NCBI GenBank assembly: GCA_017577565.1
Contig: PKRH01000021.1
Location: forward strand, 1 to 34,322
Length of the DNA: 34,322 nucleotides
Origin: Thermoanaerobacterales bacterium
Lineage (GTDB): Bacteria; Actinomycetota; Acidimicrobiia; Acidimicrobiales; JACDCH01
Reading direction: 5' to 3'
This document shows positions 8,036 through 16,496 of this stretch, piece by piece. The translations under genes were made by a program, and so were the position numbers. The number at the start of each line of letters is the position of its first letter. Positions within the stretch are counted from its first letter, which is position 1. A model generated the notes under the pieces. The model ran no database searches, was not told the DNA's origin, and saw only the letters and a list, made by a program, of their open reading frames with translations.

Positions 8036-9169
8036 GTGGCGTCCCACGTCCCCACGCTGGAGGACCTGCCGCCCCTGGAGGGCAAGCGGGTCCTCGTCCG
8101 CACCGACTTCAACGTGCCGATCCGCGACGGCGAGATCGTCGACGACCTGCGCATCCGCGCCGCGCTGCCGACGATCCGCTGGCTGCTCGACCGGGGCGCC
8201 CAGGTGGTCTGCTGCACCCACCTGGGTCGCCCCAAGGGCAAGGTCGACCCCCGCTACTCGGTCGAGCCGGTCCGGGCCCGGCTGGCCGAGCTGGCCCCCG
8301 GGGTCGAGCTGATGGAGAACCTGCGCTTCGACCCGGGCGAGGAGGCCAACGACCCGGCCTTCGTCGAGCGGCTGGTCGAGGGGTTCGACGCCTACGTCAA
8401 CGACGCGTTCGGTGCGTCGCACCGGGCCCACGCCTCGATCGTCGGCCCGCCGCAGCACCTGCCGTCGGCCGCCGGCCGGCTGCTGGCGCGCGAGGTCGAG
8501 GTGCTGCTCAAGGTGCGCACCGACCCGGAGCGGCCGTTCGTCGCCGTGCTCGGCGGCTCGAAGGTGAGCGACAAGCTCAAGGTCATCGAGGCCCTGCTCG
8601 ACGTCGCCGACCAGCTGCTGATCGGCGGCGGCATGTGCTTCACCTTCCTCGCCGCCCGGGGCGAGGGGATCGGCGACAGCCTGTGCGAGCAGGACATGCT
8701 CGAGACCTGCCGCGGCCTCCTCGAGGCCCACGGCGACCGGCTGGTGCTGCCGTCCGACATCACGGCCCTCGGCCCGGGCGGCAAGCTGATGGAGCCCGAC
8801 GCCGGCGGCGAGGTGCGCCAGGTGGGCACGACGGTGCCCGACGGCTGGACCGGCGTCGACATCGGCCCCGGCACCGCGGCCGACTTCGGCGACCGCATCG
8901 CCGAGGCCCGCACCGTCTTCTGGAACGGCCCGATGGGCGTCTTCGAGGACCCGCGCTTCGCCGCGGGCACGAGGGCGGTCGCCGAGGCGGTGGCCGACGC
9001 CCGGGGCTTCACGGTGGTCGGCGGGGGTGACAGCGCCGCGGCGCTGGCCCAGTTCGGGCTCGCCGACCGGGTCGACCACGTCTCGACGGGCGGTGGTGCG
9101 TCGCTCGAGCTGCTCGAGGCGGGCGACCTGCCCGGTCTCGCCGCGCTGCGCGGCGAGTGGACGTCCTGA
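8036..9169 (+). CDS. pgk: Phosphoglycerate kinase
   Basis: It transfers phosphate from 1,3-bisphosphoglycerate to ADP, giving ATP and 3-phosphoglycerate. The 377-residue product is a little shorter than the usual 390-400. It has VRTDFNVP near the N-terminus, CTHLGRPKGK, NDAFGASHRAHAS, LGGSKVSDKL for the nucleotide domain, FWNGPMGVFE, and the C-terminal GGGDSAAAL and STGGGASLELL loops. All substrate and ATP signatures are present, so it should be active. The start is a GTG six bases after gap with only a weak ribosome-binding site, suggesting coupling to gap translation. Confidence 0.97.
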   Translation: MASHVPTLEDLPPLEGKRVLVRTDFNVPIRDGEIVDDLRIRAALPTIRWLLDRGAQVVCCTHLGRPKGKVDPRYSVEPVRARLAELAPGVELMENLRFDPGEEANDPAFVERLVEGFDAYVNDAFGASHRAHASIVGPPQHLPSAAGRLLAREVEVLLKVRTDPERPFVAVLGGSKVSDKLKVIEALLDVADQLLIGGGMCFTFLAARGEGIGDSLCEQDMLETCRGLLEAHGDRLVLPSDITALGPGGKLMEPDAGGEVRQVGTTVPDGWTGVDIGPGTAADFGDRIAEARTVFWNGPMGVFEDPRFAAGTRAVAEAVADARGFTVVGGGDSAAALAQFGLADRVDHVSTGGGASLELLEAGDLPGLAALRGEWTS

Positions 9170-9203
9170 CGCCGGCCCGACGGCGTCGACGCAGATCACC
9201 GCG

Positions 9204-9233
9204 CGGCGGCGGGCCGGCCGCCCCCCGCCGCCG
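9204..9233 (+). other. Strong GC hairpin between pgk and tpiA
   Basis: CGGCGGCGGG (9204-9213) pairs perfectly with CCCGCCGCCG (9224-9233) around a 10-base loop in the 114-base spacer. There is no T-run, so it is more likely an mRNA-stability or partial-termination element than a full terminator. Confidence 0.4.
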
Positions 9234-9283
9234 TCCGCGCCGGGGCGCCGGCCGCCCCGCAGACCCAGGTGGGAGGAGCGACG

Positions 9284-10075
9284 ATGGCGCAGGCCGCACG
9301 GAAGCCGCTGATCAGCGGCAACTGGAAGATGAACCTCAACCACTTCGAGGCGACGGCGCTCGTGCAGAAGCTCGTCTACGAGCTGACGCCCGACGACTAC
9401 GCGGCCGTCGACGTCTCGGTGCACCCCCCGTTCACCGACATCCGCACGGTGCAGACCTACTTCCTGGCCGAGAAGGAGCCGGTCCCCATCCGCATCGGCG
9501 CCCAGAACTGCCACTGGGAGGACGCCGGCGCCTTCACCGGCGAGGTGTCGCCGGCGATGCTGGCCAAGCTCGACGTCAGCTACGTCATCGTCGGGCACTC
9601 CGAGCGGCGCGAGATGTTCGGGGAGACCGACGAGATCGTGAACCGCAAGGTCCACGCCGTCTTCCGGCACGGCATGACGCCGATCATGTGCGTCGGCGAG
9701 ACGCTGGAGGAGCGCGAGGCCGGCACGACCGAGGACAAGGTGACCGGGCAGGTGCGGGCGGGCCTGGCCGGGCTCTCGCCCGAGCAGGTGGGCTCGATGG
9801 TCATCGCCTACGAGCCCATCTGGGCCATCGGCACGGGCCGCACGGCCACGCCCGAGGACGCCCAGGCGGTGTGCGCCACCATCCGGGCGACGGTCCGGGA
9901 GCTCGCCGGCGGTGAGGCGGCCGACGCCCTGCGCATCCAGTACGGTGGCTCGGTGAAGCCGACCAACGCCGCCGACCTCATGGCCTGCCCCGACGTCGAC
10001 GGGGCCCTGGTCGGCGGGGCGAGCCTCGAGGCCGAGTCGTTCGCCGGGATCGTGCGGTATCGCGACCGGGCCTGA
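9284..10075 (+). CDS. tpiA: Triosephosphate isomerase
   Basis: It interconverts dihydroxyacetone phosphate and glyceraldehyde-3-phosphate. The 263-residue TIM barrel has all catalytic residues: Asn13 and Lys15 in GNWKMN, His105 in VGHSERR, and Glu177 in AYEPIWAIGTG. The phosphate loop IQYGGSVKP and GALVGGASL are at the C-terminal end. ATG 9284 is chosen over the upstream in-frame GTG 9269 because GGGAGGAG lies 5 bases before it. In actinobacteria tpiA is commonly followed closely by secG; here about 12.5 kb carrying two transporter operons separates them. Confidence 0.98.
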   Translation: MAQAARKPLISGNWKMNLNHFEATALVQKLVYELTPDDYAAVDVSVHPPFTDIRTVQTYFLAEKEPVPIRIGAQNCHWEDAGAFTGEVSPAMLAKLDVSYVIVGHSERREMFGETDEIVNRKVHAVFRHGMTPIMCVGETLEEREAGTTEDKVTGQVRAGLAGLSPEQVGSMVIAYEPIWAIGTGRTATPEDAQAVCATIRATVRELAGGEAADALRIQYGGSVKPTNAADLMACPDVDGALVGGASLEAESFAGIVRYRDRA

Positions 10076-10094
10076 CAGCGTGCAGGTTGTATGA

Positions 10095-10165
10095 CGATCC
10101 GGTGACGGGGTGCCGGATCTGCCCAGTTGGGGGCGTCGGAGGGCGGCCCACCCGTCACCGGATCG
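10095..10165. repeat. Perfect 15-bp inverted repeat after tpiA
   Basis: CGATCCGGTGACGGG (10095-10109) is repeated as its exact reverse complement at 10151-10165, with 41 bases between. It lies 19 bases after the tpiA stop in the 298-base gap before the first transporter operon. It could be a terminator stem with a long loop, or two operator half-sites. No T-run follows. Confidence 0.55.
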
Positions 10166-10373
10166 GGTCCATCCCTGTCGATGCTGCTACTGTGCCTGCG
10201 TTCACAGGACGCGCGCCATCGTGCGTTCCGTGGCATCGCCGCAGGAGAGTCGCCGTGTCGACAGCCGCTGACTCACCGTTCAGTGATGGTGACCCGCGCT
10301 TGCCACGGGTCGGCCCGTCGACCCGCCGAGATCTCCTCGCGGTCTACCGCCCATGACCCAGGAGGTCCTCCAC
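10166..10373 (+). promoter_or_regulatory. Upstream region of ABC importer operon 1
   Basis: The region holds no credible gene. TACTGT at 10188-10193 is a possible -10 box without a clear -35. TCACC (10273-10277) and GGTGA (10288-10292) form a short inverted repeat that might be an operator. AGGAGGT at 10360-10366 is a near-perfect Shine-Dalgarno site 7 bases before GTG 10374, and it decides the start of the next gene. Confidence 0.35.
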
Positions 10374-12077
10374 GTGAGACGACAGCGCAGGAGCCTCAAG
10401 CTCCTTGCTCTCATCATGGGGCTCTCTCTCCTCGCCGGCGCCTGTGGGTCCGGTGACGACGACGAGGGCGCCGAAGAAGGCGGCGAGGAAGCCGGCCAGG
10501 AACAGGACGAGTTCCAGCGCGGCGGCGAGATCGTCGACGCCAGCACCTTCGCCCAGGGCAACGTCGAGCACATCGACCCCGCCCTGAGCACGACGGTGTC
10601 GGCGTCGCAGATCGGCGAGTCGCTCTACGACGGCCTGACCCAGGTCGTCTACGACGATCCCGACAACCCCGAGGTCGTCGGCGTCGTGGCCGAGTCGTGG
10701 GAGGCCAACGAGGACGCCACGGAGTGGGTGTTCAACATCCGCGAGGGCCTGAAGTTCTCCGACGGCACCGACGTGCTGCCCAGCTCGTTCAAGCGGGCCT
10801 GGGAGCGGGCCAGCGACCCCGAGTTCGCCGGTGACTACTCGTACCTGTTCACCTTCATGGAGGGTGGCCAGGAGAAGCTCGACGGCGAGGCGGACGAGAT
10901 CGTGGGCGTCGTCGCCGACGACGAGGCGATGACCCTCACGGTCACGCTGGACGCGCCGTACTCGACCTTCGACGCGGTGGCCGGCTTCAAGCTGTTCGCC
11001 CCCATGCCCGAGGCCGTCGAGGAGCTCGAGGACCAGAACGAGTGGGAGCGCGGCCTGATGATCGGCAACGGTCCCTTCATGATGGAGGAGCCGTGGACCG
11101 ACCAGGGCGTCGTGCTCGTGCCCAACCCCGAGTGGGACGGCACCAAGTACGACGAGCGCCTCGGCCTGCCCGAGCAGCCCTACCTGGACCGCATCACGTT
11201 CCAGGTCTACACGGACCAGGACACGGCCTTCAACGCGTTCGAGGCCGGCGAGGCCCAGGTCGGCCCGATCCCCGCGGGCCGGGTCCAGGAGGTCACCTCG
11301 CAGTACCCGAACACGCTGGACGACCCGGTGCTCGGCACCTACTACTTCCAGATCAACCAGCGTGACCCGCGGATCGGCGGCGAGGAGAACAGGCTGCTCC
11401 GCCAGGCGATCTCGCAGGCGATCGACCGCGACGAGATCAACGAGGCCGTCTACGAGGGCACCCGTGAGACCTCCACGGGCATCACCCCGCCGGGCGTCCC
11501 CGGCTTCGAAGAGGGCCTGTGCGAGTACTGCTCGTACGACCCCGAGGCGGCCGAGGCGGCGTTCCAGGAGTGGCTGGACGCGGGCAACGAGCTCACCGAG
11601 CCGCTGCCGATCCAGTTCAACGCCGACGCGGGCCACGAGCCGGTGGTGCAGATCATCATCGACAACCTGGCCGCCATCGGCATCGAGGCCACGGCCGAGC
11701 CGATCCCGTCGGAGACCTACTTCGGCCAGCTGGCCGAGGGTGCCTGCGTCATCTGCCGGGCCGGCTGGATCGCCGACTACCCGACCTACGACAACTTCAT
11801 GTTCGACCTGTTCCACTCGAGTGCCCTCGACGGCAACAACTACGGCTACTCGAACGAGGAGTTCGACCGTCTGCTCGACGAGGCCAAGCAGACGACCGAC
11901 CCCGACGAGCAGGGCGAGCTGTACCGCCAGGCCGAGCAGATCCTCCTGAACGAGGACATCGGCACCATCCCGATCAACTGGTACAAGGGTCAGTACGTGT
12001 ACAGCGAGGACATCGCCAACCTCGTGCAGTACCCCGACCTGCACATCGAGTGGGAGACCGTCGCCCTGAAGGGTTGA
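10374..12077 (+). CDS. Family 5 substrate-binding lipoprotein (peptide-type), operon 1
   Basis: This is the extracytoplasmic receptor of a peptide/nickel-type ABC importer. The 567-residue product has an N-terminal RRQRR, a hydrophobic stretch and the lipobox region LLAGAC with Cys24 as lipid anchor, then an acidic linker to about 48. The family 5 order is normal: the YDGL region (about 85), AESWEANEDATEWVFNIREG (106-125), SDGTD, GNGPF in the middle, then the large domain ending near the C-terminus. Cysteine pairs in LCEYCSYD and ACVICRAG are possible disulfides. GTG 10374 is chosen for its strong ribosome-binding site, not the ATG at 10353, which lies before that site. It most resembles OppA-like proteins. 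Substrate unknown. Confidence 0.92.
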   Translation: MRRQRRSLKLLALIMGLSLLAGACGSGDDDEGAEEGGEEAGQEQDEFQRGGEIVDASTFAQGNVEHIDPALSTTVSASQIGESLYDGLTQVVYDDPDNPEVVGVVAESWEANEDATEWVFNIREGLKFSDGTDVLPSSFKRAWERASDPEFAGDYSYLFTFMEGGQEKLDGEADEIVGVVADDEAMTLTVTLDAPYSTFDAVAGFKLFAPMPEAVEELEDQNEWERGLMIGNGPFMMEEPWTDQGVVLVPNPEWDGTKYDERLGLPEQPYLDRITFQVYTDQDTAFNAFEAGEAQVGPIPAGRVQEVTSQYPNTLDDPVLGTYYFQINQRDPRIGGEENRLLRQAISQAIDRDEINEAVYEGTRETSTGITPPGVPGFEEGLCEYCSYDPEAAEAAFQEWLDAGNELTEPLPIQFNADAGHEPVVQIIIDNLAAIGIEATAEPIPSETYFGQLAEGACVICRAGWIADYPTYDNFMFDLFHSSALDGNNYGYSNEEFDRLLDEAKQTTDPDEQGELYRQAEQILLNEDIGTIPINWYKGQYVYSEDIANLVQYPDLHIEWETVALKG

Positions 12078-12099
12078 CGTCCGCCCTGCTGTGAGCCGA

Positions 12100-12129
12100 C
12101 GGTGGGGGGTGCCGCTGCACCCCCCACCG
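12100..12129 (+). other. 13-bp perfect hairpin between binding protein and permease
   Basis: Positions 12100-12112 pair without mismatch with 12117-12129 around the loop CGCT. There is no T-run. In binding-protein operons such hairpins commonly protect the upstream message and reduce read-through, so the receptor is made in excess over the membrane parts. That role is inferred here. Confidence 0.55.
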
Positions 12130-12154
12130 GCTCCGGCCCGTCCCGGGGGTCGCC

Positions 12155-13162
12155 ATGACGAGCTACATCATCCGCCGCCTGCTGCTCATCGTCCCGACGG
12201 TCTTCGTCGCGCTCTCGTTCCTGTTCCTCCTCTTCTTCCTCCTCCCGGGCGACCCGGCGCGCCTCATCGCCGGCGGCGCCGAGCGGAACATCGACCAGGG
12301 CGTGCTCGAGCGCATCGAGGAGCGCTACGGGCTCGACGACCCGGTGCTCGTCCAGTTCGGCAACTACTGGAAGCGCACGATCCAGTGGGACCTCGGCGAG
12401 TCCTACCTGAACCGCCGCAGCGTCAACGAGATCCTCGGTGATCGCGCCGTCAACAGCATCCGGCTGGCGATCTGGGCGATCATCATCGAGATCGTCGTCG
12501 GGATCTCGGTCGGCCTGCTGTCCGCCATCCGGCGCTACTCCTGGGGCGACCGCATAACCACGATCGTCACCGCCGCGGCCTCGGCCGTCCCGGTGTTCGT
12601 GCTGGGGTTCGTGCTCCAGTACCTGTTCGCCGTCCAGCCCAACAAGCTCGACTGGCCGGAGTGGGCGCGCCTGCGCACGTCCGGCATCGGCCCGGACTCC
12701 TGGACCTTCTTCTTCATCCCCACGGGCGAGCAGTGGCGCTACCTCATCCTGCCGGCGGTCACGCTGGCCTGCGTCACCACCGCCCTCCTGGCCCGCATGA
12801 CCCGGGGCTCGATGCTCGAGGTGCTCCGGGCCGACTACATGCGCACCGCCCGGGCCAAGGGCCTCGCCGAGCGCGACGTCGTCGTCAAGCACGGCCTGCG
12901 CAACGCGATGCTGCCGGTGGTGACGCTGATCGGCATCGACTTCGGCACCGCCATCGGCGCCGCCGTCCTGACCGAGTTCACCTTCGGCTGGCCGGGGCTC
13001 GGCTCGCAGATCGTCGAGTCGGTGCAGGACCGGGACCTGCCCGTCCTGCTGGGCCTGACCCTGGCCGTCGTGATCGCCTACGCGGTCATCAACCTGATCG
13101 TCGACGTGTCGTACGCGTGGTTCGACCCGCGGATCCGGCTCGGGAAGGGAGAGCACGCATGA
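12155..13162 (+). CDS. Peptide-type ABC importer permease (OppB/DppB family), operon 1
   Basis: An integral membrane subunit of 335 residues. The first helix (about 9-31) is followed by the family mark LPGDPA at the outer face. An extracytoplasmic segment ERYGLDDPVLVQFGNYW follows, then the core helices, starting near NSIRLAIWAIIIEIV. The cytoplasmic coupling loop that contacts the ATPases (EAA motif) is DYMRTARAKGLAERDVVVKH, with the following HGLRNAMLPVVT. The C-terminus WFDPRIRL is typical. Its ATG has GGGGGT four bases upstream. The next permease starts in its stop codon (ATGA). Confidence 0.95.
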   Translation: MTSYIIRRLLLIVPTVFVALSFLFLLFFLLPGDPARLIAGGAERNIDQGVLERIEERYGLDDPVLVQFGNYWKRTIQWDLGESYLNRRSVNEILGDRAVNSIRLAIWAIIIEIVVGISVGLLSAIRRYSWGDRITTIVTAAASAVPVFVLGFVLQYLFAVQPNKLDWPEWARLRTSGIGPDSWTFFFIPTGEQWRYLILPAVTLACVTTALLARMTRGSMLEVLRADYMRTARAKGLAERDVVVKHGLRNAMLPVVTLIGIDFGTAIGAAVLTEFTFGWPGLGSQIVESVQDRDLPVLLGLTLAVVIAYAVINLIVDVSYAWFDPRIRLGKGEHA

Positions 13163-14079
13163 CCCTCACCGACCAGACCGTCGCCGAAGCTGGCGTCGAG
13201 GGCCCCAGCGAGGCCACGGCCGGACCGATCCTCGGCGAGGCCCGCCCCCTGCGGGTCGACGTGTGGCGCCGCTTCCGGCGCAACAAGCTGGCCATGGTGG
13301 GCCTCGGCTTCCTCGTGCTGCTGACGCTGCTGGCCATCTTCGCCCCGCTCGTGGCGCCCTACGGCATCACCGAGCGGAGCTCGGGCGCCTTCCGGCAGGG
13401 GCCCTCCGCCGACCACTGGTTCGGCACCGACGGCATCGGCCGCGACGTGTTCAGCCGCGTGATCTTCGGGGCCCGGGTGTCGCTGCGGATCGGCATCCTG
13501 GCCACCCTCATCTCGCTGTCGATCGGCCTCGTCCTCGGGGCGATCGCCGGCTTCTTCGGCGGGATCGCCGACACGCTCATCATGCGGCTGACCGACGTCT
13601 TCCTGGCCATCCCCTACATCGTGCTGGCGGTGGCCATCGCCACGGTCTTCGGGCGCAGCGAGAACGCGGTCATCCTCATCCTGGGCCTCACCGGCTGGCT
13701 GAGCATCGCCCGCATCGTGCGGGCCAGCTTCCTGTCGCTCCGGCGGATGGAGTACGTCGAGGCGGCCCGGGCGCTCGGCTTCTCCAAGTTGCGCATCATG
13801 GCCCGCCACATCCTGCCCAACGCCCTGCAGCCGATCATCATCTACGGCACCATCGCCGTCGGCAGCGTCATCCTGTCCGAGGCGGCGCTGTCGTTCGTCG
13901 GCGTCGGCCCGCAGGAGCCGACCCCGGCGTGGGGCCTCATGGTCTCGCAGGCCAAGGGCAGCCTGACCAGCGCGCCGCACCTGCTGTTCTTCCCGGGCGG
14001 GGCCATCTTCCTGACCGTCCTGTCGTTCGTGTTCGTGGGCGACGGCCTCCGCGACGCCCTCGACCCCAAGCTGAAGTGA
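13159..14079 (+). CDS. Peptide-type ABC importer permease (OppC/DppC family), operon 1
   Basis: The second membrane subunit, 306 residues. An N-terminal cytoplasmic stretch of about 45 residues ends in FRRNKLAMVG, followed by the first helix and LVAPYG. HWFGTDGIGRDVFSRVIFGAR is the family signature before the core helices. The EAA loop is EYVEAARALGFSKLRIMARH followed by ILPNALQPIII. It ends in FVGDGLRDALDPKLK, typical of OppC. It overlaps the previous and next genes by 4 bases each, so B, C, D and F of operon 1 are translationally coupled. Confidence 0.95.
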   Translation: MTLTDQTVAEAGVEGPSEATAGPILGEARPLRVDVWRRFRRNKLAMVGLGFLVLLTLLAIFAPLVAPYGITERSSGAFRQGPSADHWFGTDGIGRDVFSRVIFGARVSLRIGILATLISLSIGLVLGAIAGFFGGIADTLIMRLTDVFLAIPYIVLAVAIATVFGRSENAVILILGLTGWLSIARIVRASFLSLRRMEYVEAARALGFSKLRIMARHILPNALQPIIIYGTIAVGSVILSEAALSFVGVGPQEPTPAWGLMVSQAKGSLTSAPHLLFFPGGAIFLTVLSFVFVGDGLRDALDPKLK

Positions 14080-15299
14080 GCGCCGTGGCCACCGACGACC
14101 GGGTCCTGCTGTCGGTGCGCAACCTGCGCGCCGTGTTCGAGACCGACGACGGCATCGTCCACCCCGTCGACGGCGTGTCGTTCGACGTCCGCCGGGGCGA
14201 GGTGTTCGGCATCGTGGGCGAGTCGGGCTCGGGGAAGTCCGTCACCGCCATGACGATCCTCGGCCTGCAGCCGACGCTGAAGATCAAGGAGGGCGAGATC
14301 CTCTGGAAGGGTCGCGACCTCCTGACGATGCCGGAGGACGAGCGGCGCAAGGTGCGGGGCCGCGAGATCGCCATGATCTTCCAGGACCCGCTCACCGCCC
14401 TGAACCCGGTGCACACCGTGGGCAAGCAGATCGGCGAGATGGCCCGCATCCACGAGGGCCTCAGCCGGAGGGCGGCGAAGGAGCGGGCCGTCGAGATGCT
14501 CGAGCTCGTGGGCATCCCCGAGCCCCGCAAGCGGGCCGACATGTACCCCCACGAGTTCTCGGGCGGCATGCGCCAGCGGGCGATGATCGCCATGGCGATC
14601 ACCTGCAAGCCCGACCTGCTCATCGCCGACGAGCCGACGACCGCGCTGGACGTGACCGTCCAGGCCCAGGTCCTCGAGGTGCTCCTCGCGATCAAGGACG
14701 AGATCGACTCGGCGATCATCATGATCACCCACGACCTCGGCGTCGTCGCCGGCATGACCGACCGGGTGATGGTGATGTACGCCGGGCGGGCGGTCGAGAC
14801 CGGCACGACCGACGAGATCTTCTACGAGCCCCGCCACCCGTACACGCTCGGCCTGCTGGCCAGCCTGCCCCGGCTCGACGACAAGGGGGACGAGCCGCTC
14901 GTGCCGATCGTCGGCTCGCCGCCGTCGCTCGTCCACCGCCCGACGGGGTGCTTCTTCCACCCCCGGTGCCGCTTCGCCCGGGTGCCCGGGAACTGCGAGA
15001 CCGACGACCCGGCGCTGCGCCTGGTGGCGGGCGACGACCACATGGCGGCGTGCCACTACGCCGAGGAGCTCGCGGGCGTGACCGTCGAGTCGCTGCGCCG
15101 GCAGGTCGACGTCACCCTGGAGTCCGAGCTGGCCGACCTCGACGAGCCGCTCGAGCGGCTCGTGCCCGACCCCGAGCCCCGTGACGCCGCCGGCGGGGAC
15201 GCCGCCGGGGAGACCGGTGGGAACGGCGACGCGGTGGGCGGCGCCCCCGCCGGGCCGCCGGCGGCGGACACGGCACACGACGGAGGGACGAACCCGTGA
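14076..15299 (+). CDS. Peptide-type ABC importer ATPase (OppD/DppD family), operon 1
   Basis: A cytoplasmic ATPase that pairs with the next gene product. In the 407-residue product Walker A is GESGSGKS (48-55), Q-loop Gln103, signature SGGMRQRAM (162-170), Walker B LLIADE (181-186) and switch His219. The C-terminal oligopeptide transporter domain has Cys292, Cys298, Cys307 and Cys326. Four cysteines at these places bind a [4Fe-4S] cluster in characterised relatives of this importer group. Unusually, about 75 further residues follow (after 330), first helical and acidic, then Gly/Ala/Asp-rich and probably disordered. The start is GTG 14076, overlapping the previous stop; GTG 14085 is an alternative. 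Confidence 0.94.
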   Translation: MSAVATDDRVLLSVRNLRAVFETDDGIVHPVDGVSFDVRRGEVFGIVGESGSGKSVTAMTILGLQPTLKIKEGEILWKGRDLLTMPEDERRKVRGREIAMIFQDPLTALNPVHTVGKQIGEMARIHEGLSRRAAKERAVEMLELVGIPEPRKRADMYPHEFSGGMRQRAMIAMAITCKPDLLIADEPTTALDVTVQAQVLEVLLAIKDEIDSAIIMITHDLGVVAGMTDRVMVMYAGRAVETGTTDEIFYEPRHPYTLGLLASLPRLDDKGDEPLVPIVGSPPSLVHRPTGCFFHPRCRFARVPGNCETDDPALRLVAGDDHMAACHYAEELAGVTVESLRRQVDVTLESELADLDEPLERLVPDPEPRDAAGGDAAGETGGNGDAVGGAPAGPPAADTAHDGGTNP

Positions 15300-16363
15300 C
15301 CGACACGGTCGCCCAGGCGTCCACGGTCAGGAGCAACGGCGCCGGCCCGCTCCTGCAGGCCGAGGACCTCGTCAAGAACTTCCCCATCCGGGGCGGCGTG
15401 TTCGCCCGGACGATCGGCCACGTGTCCGCCGTCGCCGGCGTCAGCCTGCACGTCGACCGGGGCGAGACCCTCGGCCTGGTGGGGGAGTCGGGCTGCGGCA
15501 AGTCCACGACCGGGCGCCTGCTGCTCAACCTGCTGACGCCGACGAGCGGGACGGTCCGCTTCGACGGGCAGGAGATCAGCCGCATGCGGGGCAAGCAGCT
15601 CGCGGCCATGCGGCGGCGGTTCCAGATCGTCTTCCAGGACCCGTACGCGTCGCTGAACCCCCGCATGACCATCGGCGCGACGCTGGCCGAGCCGCTGAAG
15701 GTCCACCTCGGGCTGAGCAAGTCCGAGATCGACGACCGGGTGGCCGAGCTGCTGCGGACGGTCGGCCTGGCGCCCGAGCACACCAACCGGTTCCCGCACG
15801 AGTTCTCCGGCGGCCAGCGCCAGCGCGTCGGCATCGCCCGGGCGCTCACGCTCCAGCCAGAGCTCATCGTGCTCGACGAGCCGGTCTCGGCGCTCGACGT
15901 GTCGATCCAGGCCGGCATCGTCAACCTGCTGCAGCGGCTGCAGGACGAGCTCGGCCTGGCCTACGTGTTCATCGCCCACGACCTGTCGGTGGTGCGGCAC
16001 ATCTCCAGCCGGGTGGCGGTGATGTACCTCGGCAAGATCGTCGAGACCGGCACCCGGTCCGACATCTACGAGCGGCCCGCCCACCCGTACACGCAGGCGC
16101 TGCTGTCGGCGGTCCCGCTGCCCGACCCGGAGCGGGAGAAGCACCGCAAGCGCATCATCCTCACCGGCGACGTGCCGAGCCCGGCCAACCCGCCCTCCGG
16201 GTGCCGGTTCCGCACCCGCTGCTGGCGCAAGCGCGAGCTGGAGGCGGCGGGCATCGACACGAGCGCGTGCGTCGAGCAGGAGCCGGCGCTCGAGCCGCGG
16301 CCGTCCGAAGGCGTCGAGCACCCGGTGGCCTGTCACTTCGCGAAGCCCCAGGCCGTGATCTGA
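15296..16363 (+). CDS. Peptide-type ABC importer ATPase (OppF/DppF family), operon 1
   Basis: The second ATPase of importer 1, 355 residues. Walker A is GESGCGKS (63-70), Cys-containing as is usual for OppF. It has the Q-loop region FQDPYASLNPRM, signature FSGGQRQRVGIARAL, Walker B LIVLDEPVSALD and switch IAHDLSVV. The C-terminal domain has GCRFRTRCW plus two later cysteines (in TSACVEQ and VACHF), again a possible [4Fe-4S] site. Its GTG overlaps the OppD stop. It is the last gene of operon 1; a hairpin and a new upstream region follow. Confidence 0.95.
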   Translation: MTDTVAQASTVRSNGAGPLLQAEDLVKNFPIRGGVFARTIGHVSAVAGVSLHVDRGETLGLVGESGCGKSTTGRLLLNLLTPTSGTVRFDGQEISRMRGKQLAAMRRRFQIVFQDPYASLNPRMTIGATLAEPLKVHLGLSKSEIDDRVAELLRTVGLAPEHTNRFPHEFSGGQRQRVGIARALTLQPELIVLDEPVSALDVSIQAGIVNLLQRLQDELGLAYVFIAHDLSVVRHISSRVAVMYLGKIVETGTRSDIYERPAHPYTQALLSAVPLPDPEREKHRKRIILTGDVPSPANPPSGCRFRTRCWRKRELEAAGIDTSACVEQEPALEPRPSEGVEHPVACHFAKPQAVI

Positions 16364-16367
16364 CACG

Positions 16368-16402
16368 GATCTCGGCGGGCGCCCCGGCTCCGCCGGCAGA
16401 TC
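16368..16402 (+). terminator. Imperfect hairpin at the end of importer operon 1
   Basis: GATCTCGGCGG (16368-16378) pairs with 16390-16402, with a two-base bulge. It lies 4 bases after the OppF stop. No T-run follows, so termination is likely partial or factor-dependent. Confidence 0.35.
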
Positions 16403-16424
16403 GCGCGCACCGGGCCGGGGATCG

Positions 16425-16473
16425 TGCAACAATCTGCCCCCGTCGCCGTGGGCTCGGGGCGGGTACGGCGACG
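16425..16473 (+). promoter_or_regulatory. Possible promoter and operator of importer operon 2
   Basis: TGC followed by AACAAT (16428-16433) resembles an extended -10 box. Just downstream, CGTCGCCG (16441-16448) and CGGCGACG (16466-16473) form an 8-bp inverted repeat across the expected transcription start, a good place for a repressor. The evidence is weak for both. An AAGGGGG ribosome-binding site lies 4 bases before the ATG at 16497. Confidence 0.3.
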
Positions 16474-16496
16474 ACGACAGCATCCAAGGGGGATCC

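Noticed and set aside
6674..9670. Minus-strand frame of 998 codons opposite yvcK, gap and pgk
   Set aside because: No motif, composition of a shadow frame; the plus-strand genes are certain.
10087..10456. Small plus-strand frames in the gap between tpiA and operon 1
   Set aside because: No recognisable domain, no ribosome-binding site, and they run over the inverted repeat and into the receptor gene.
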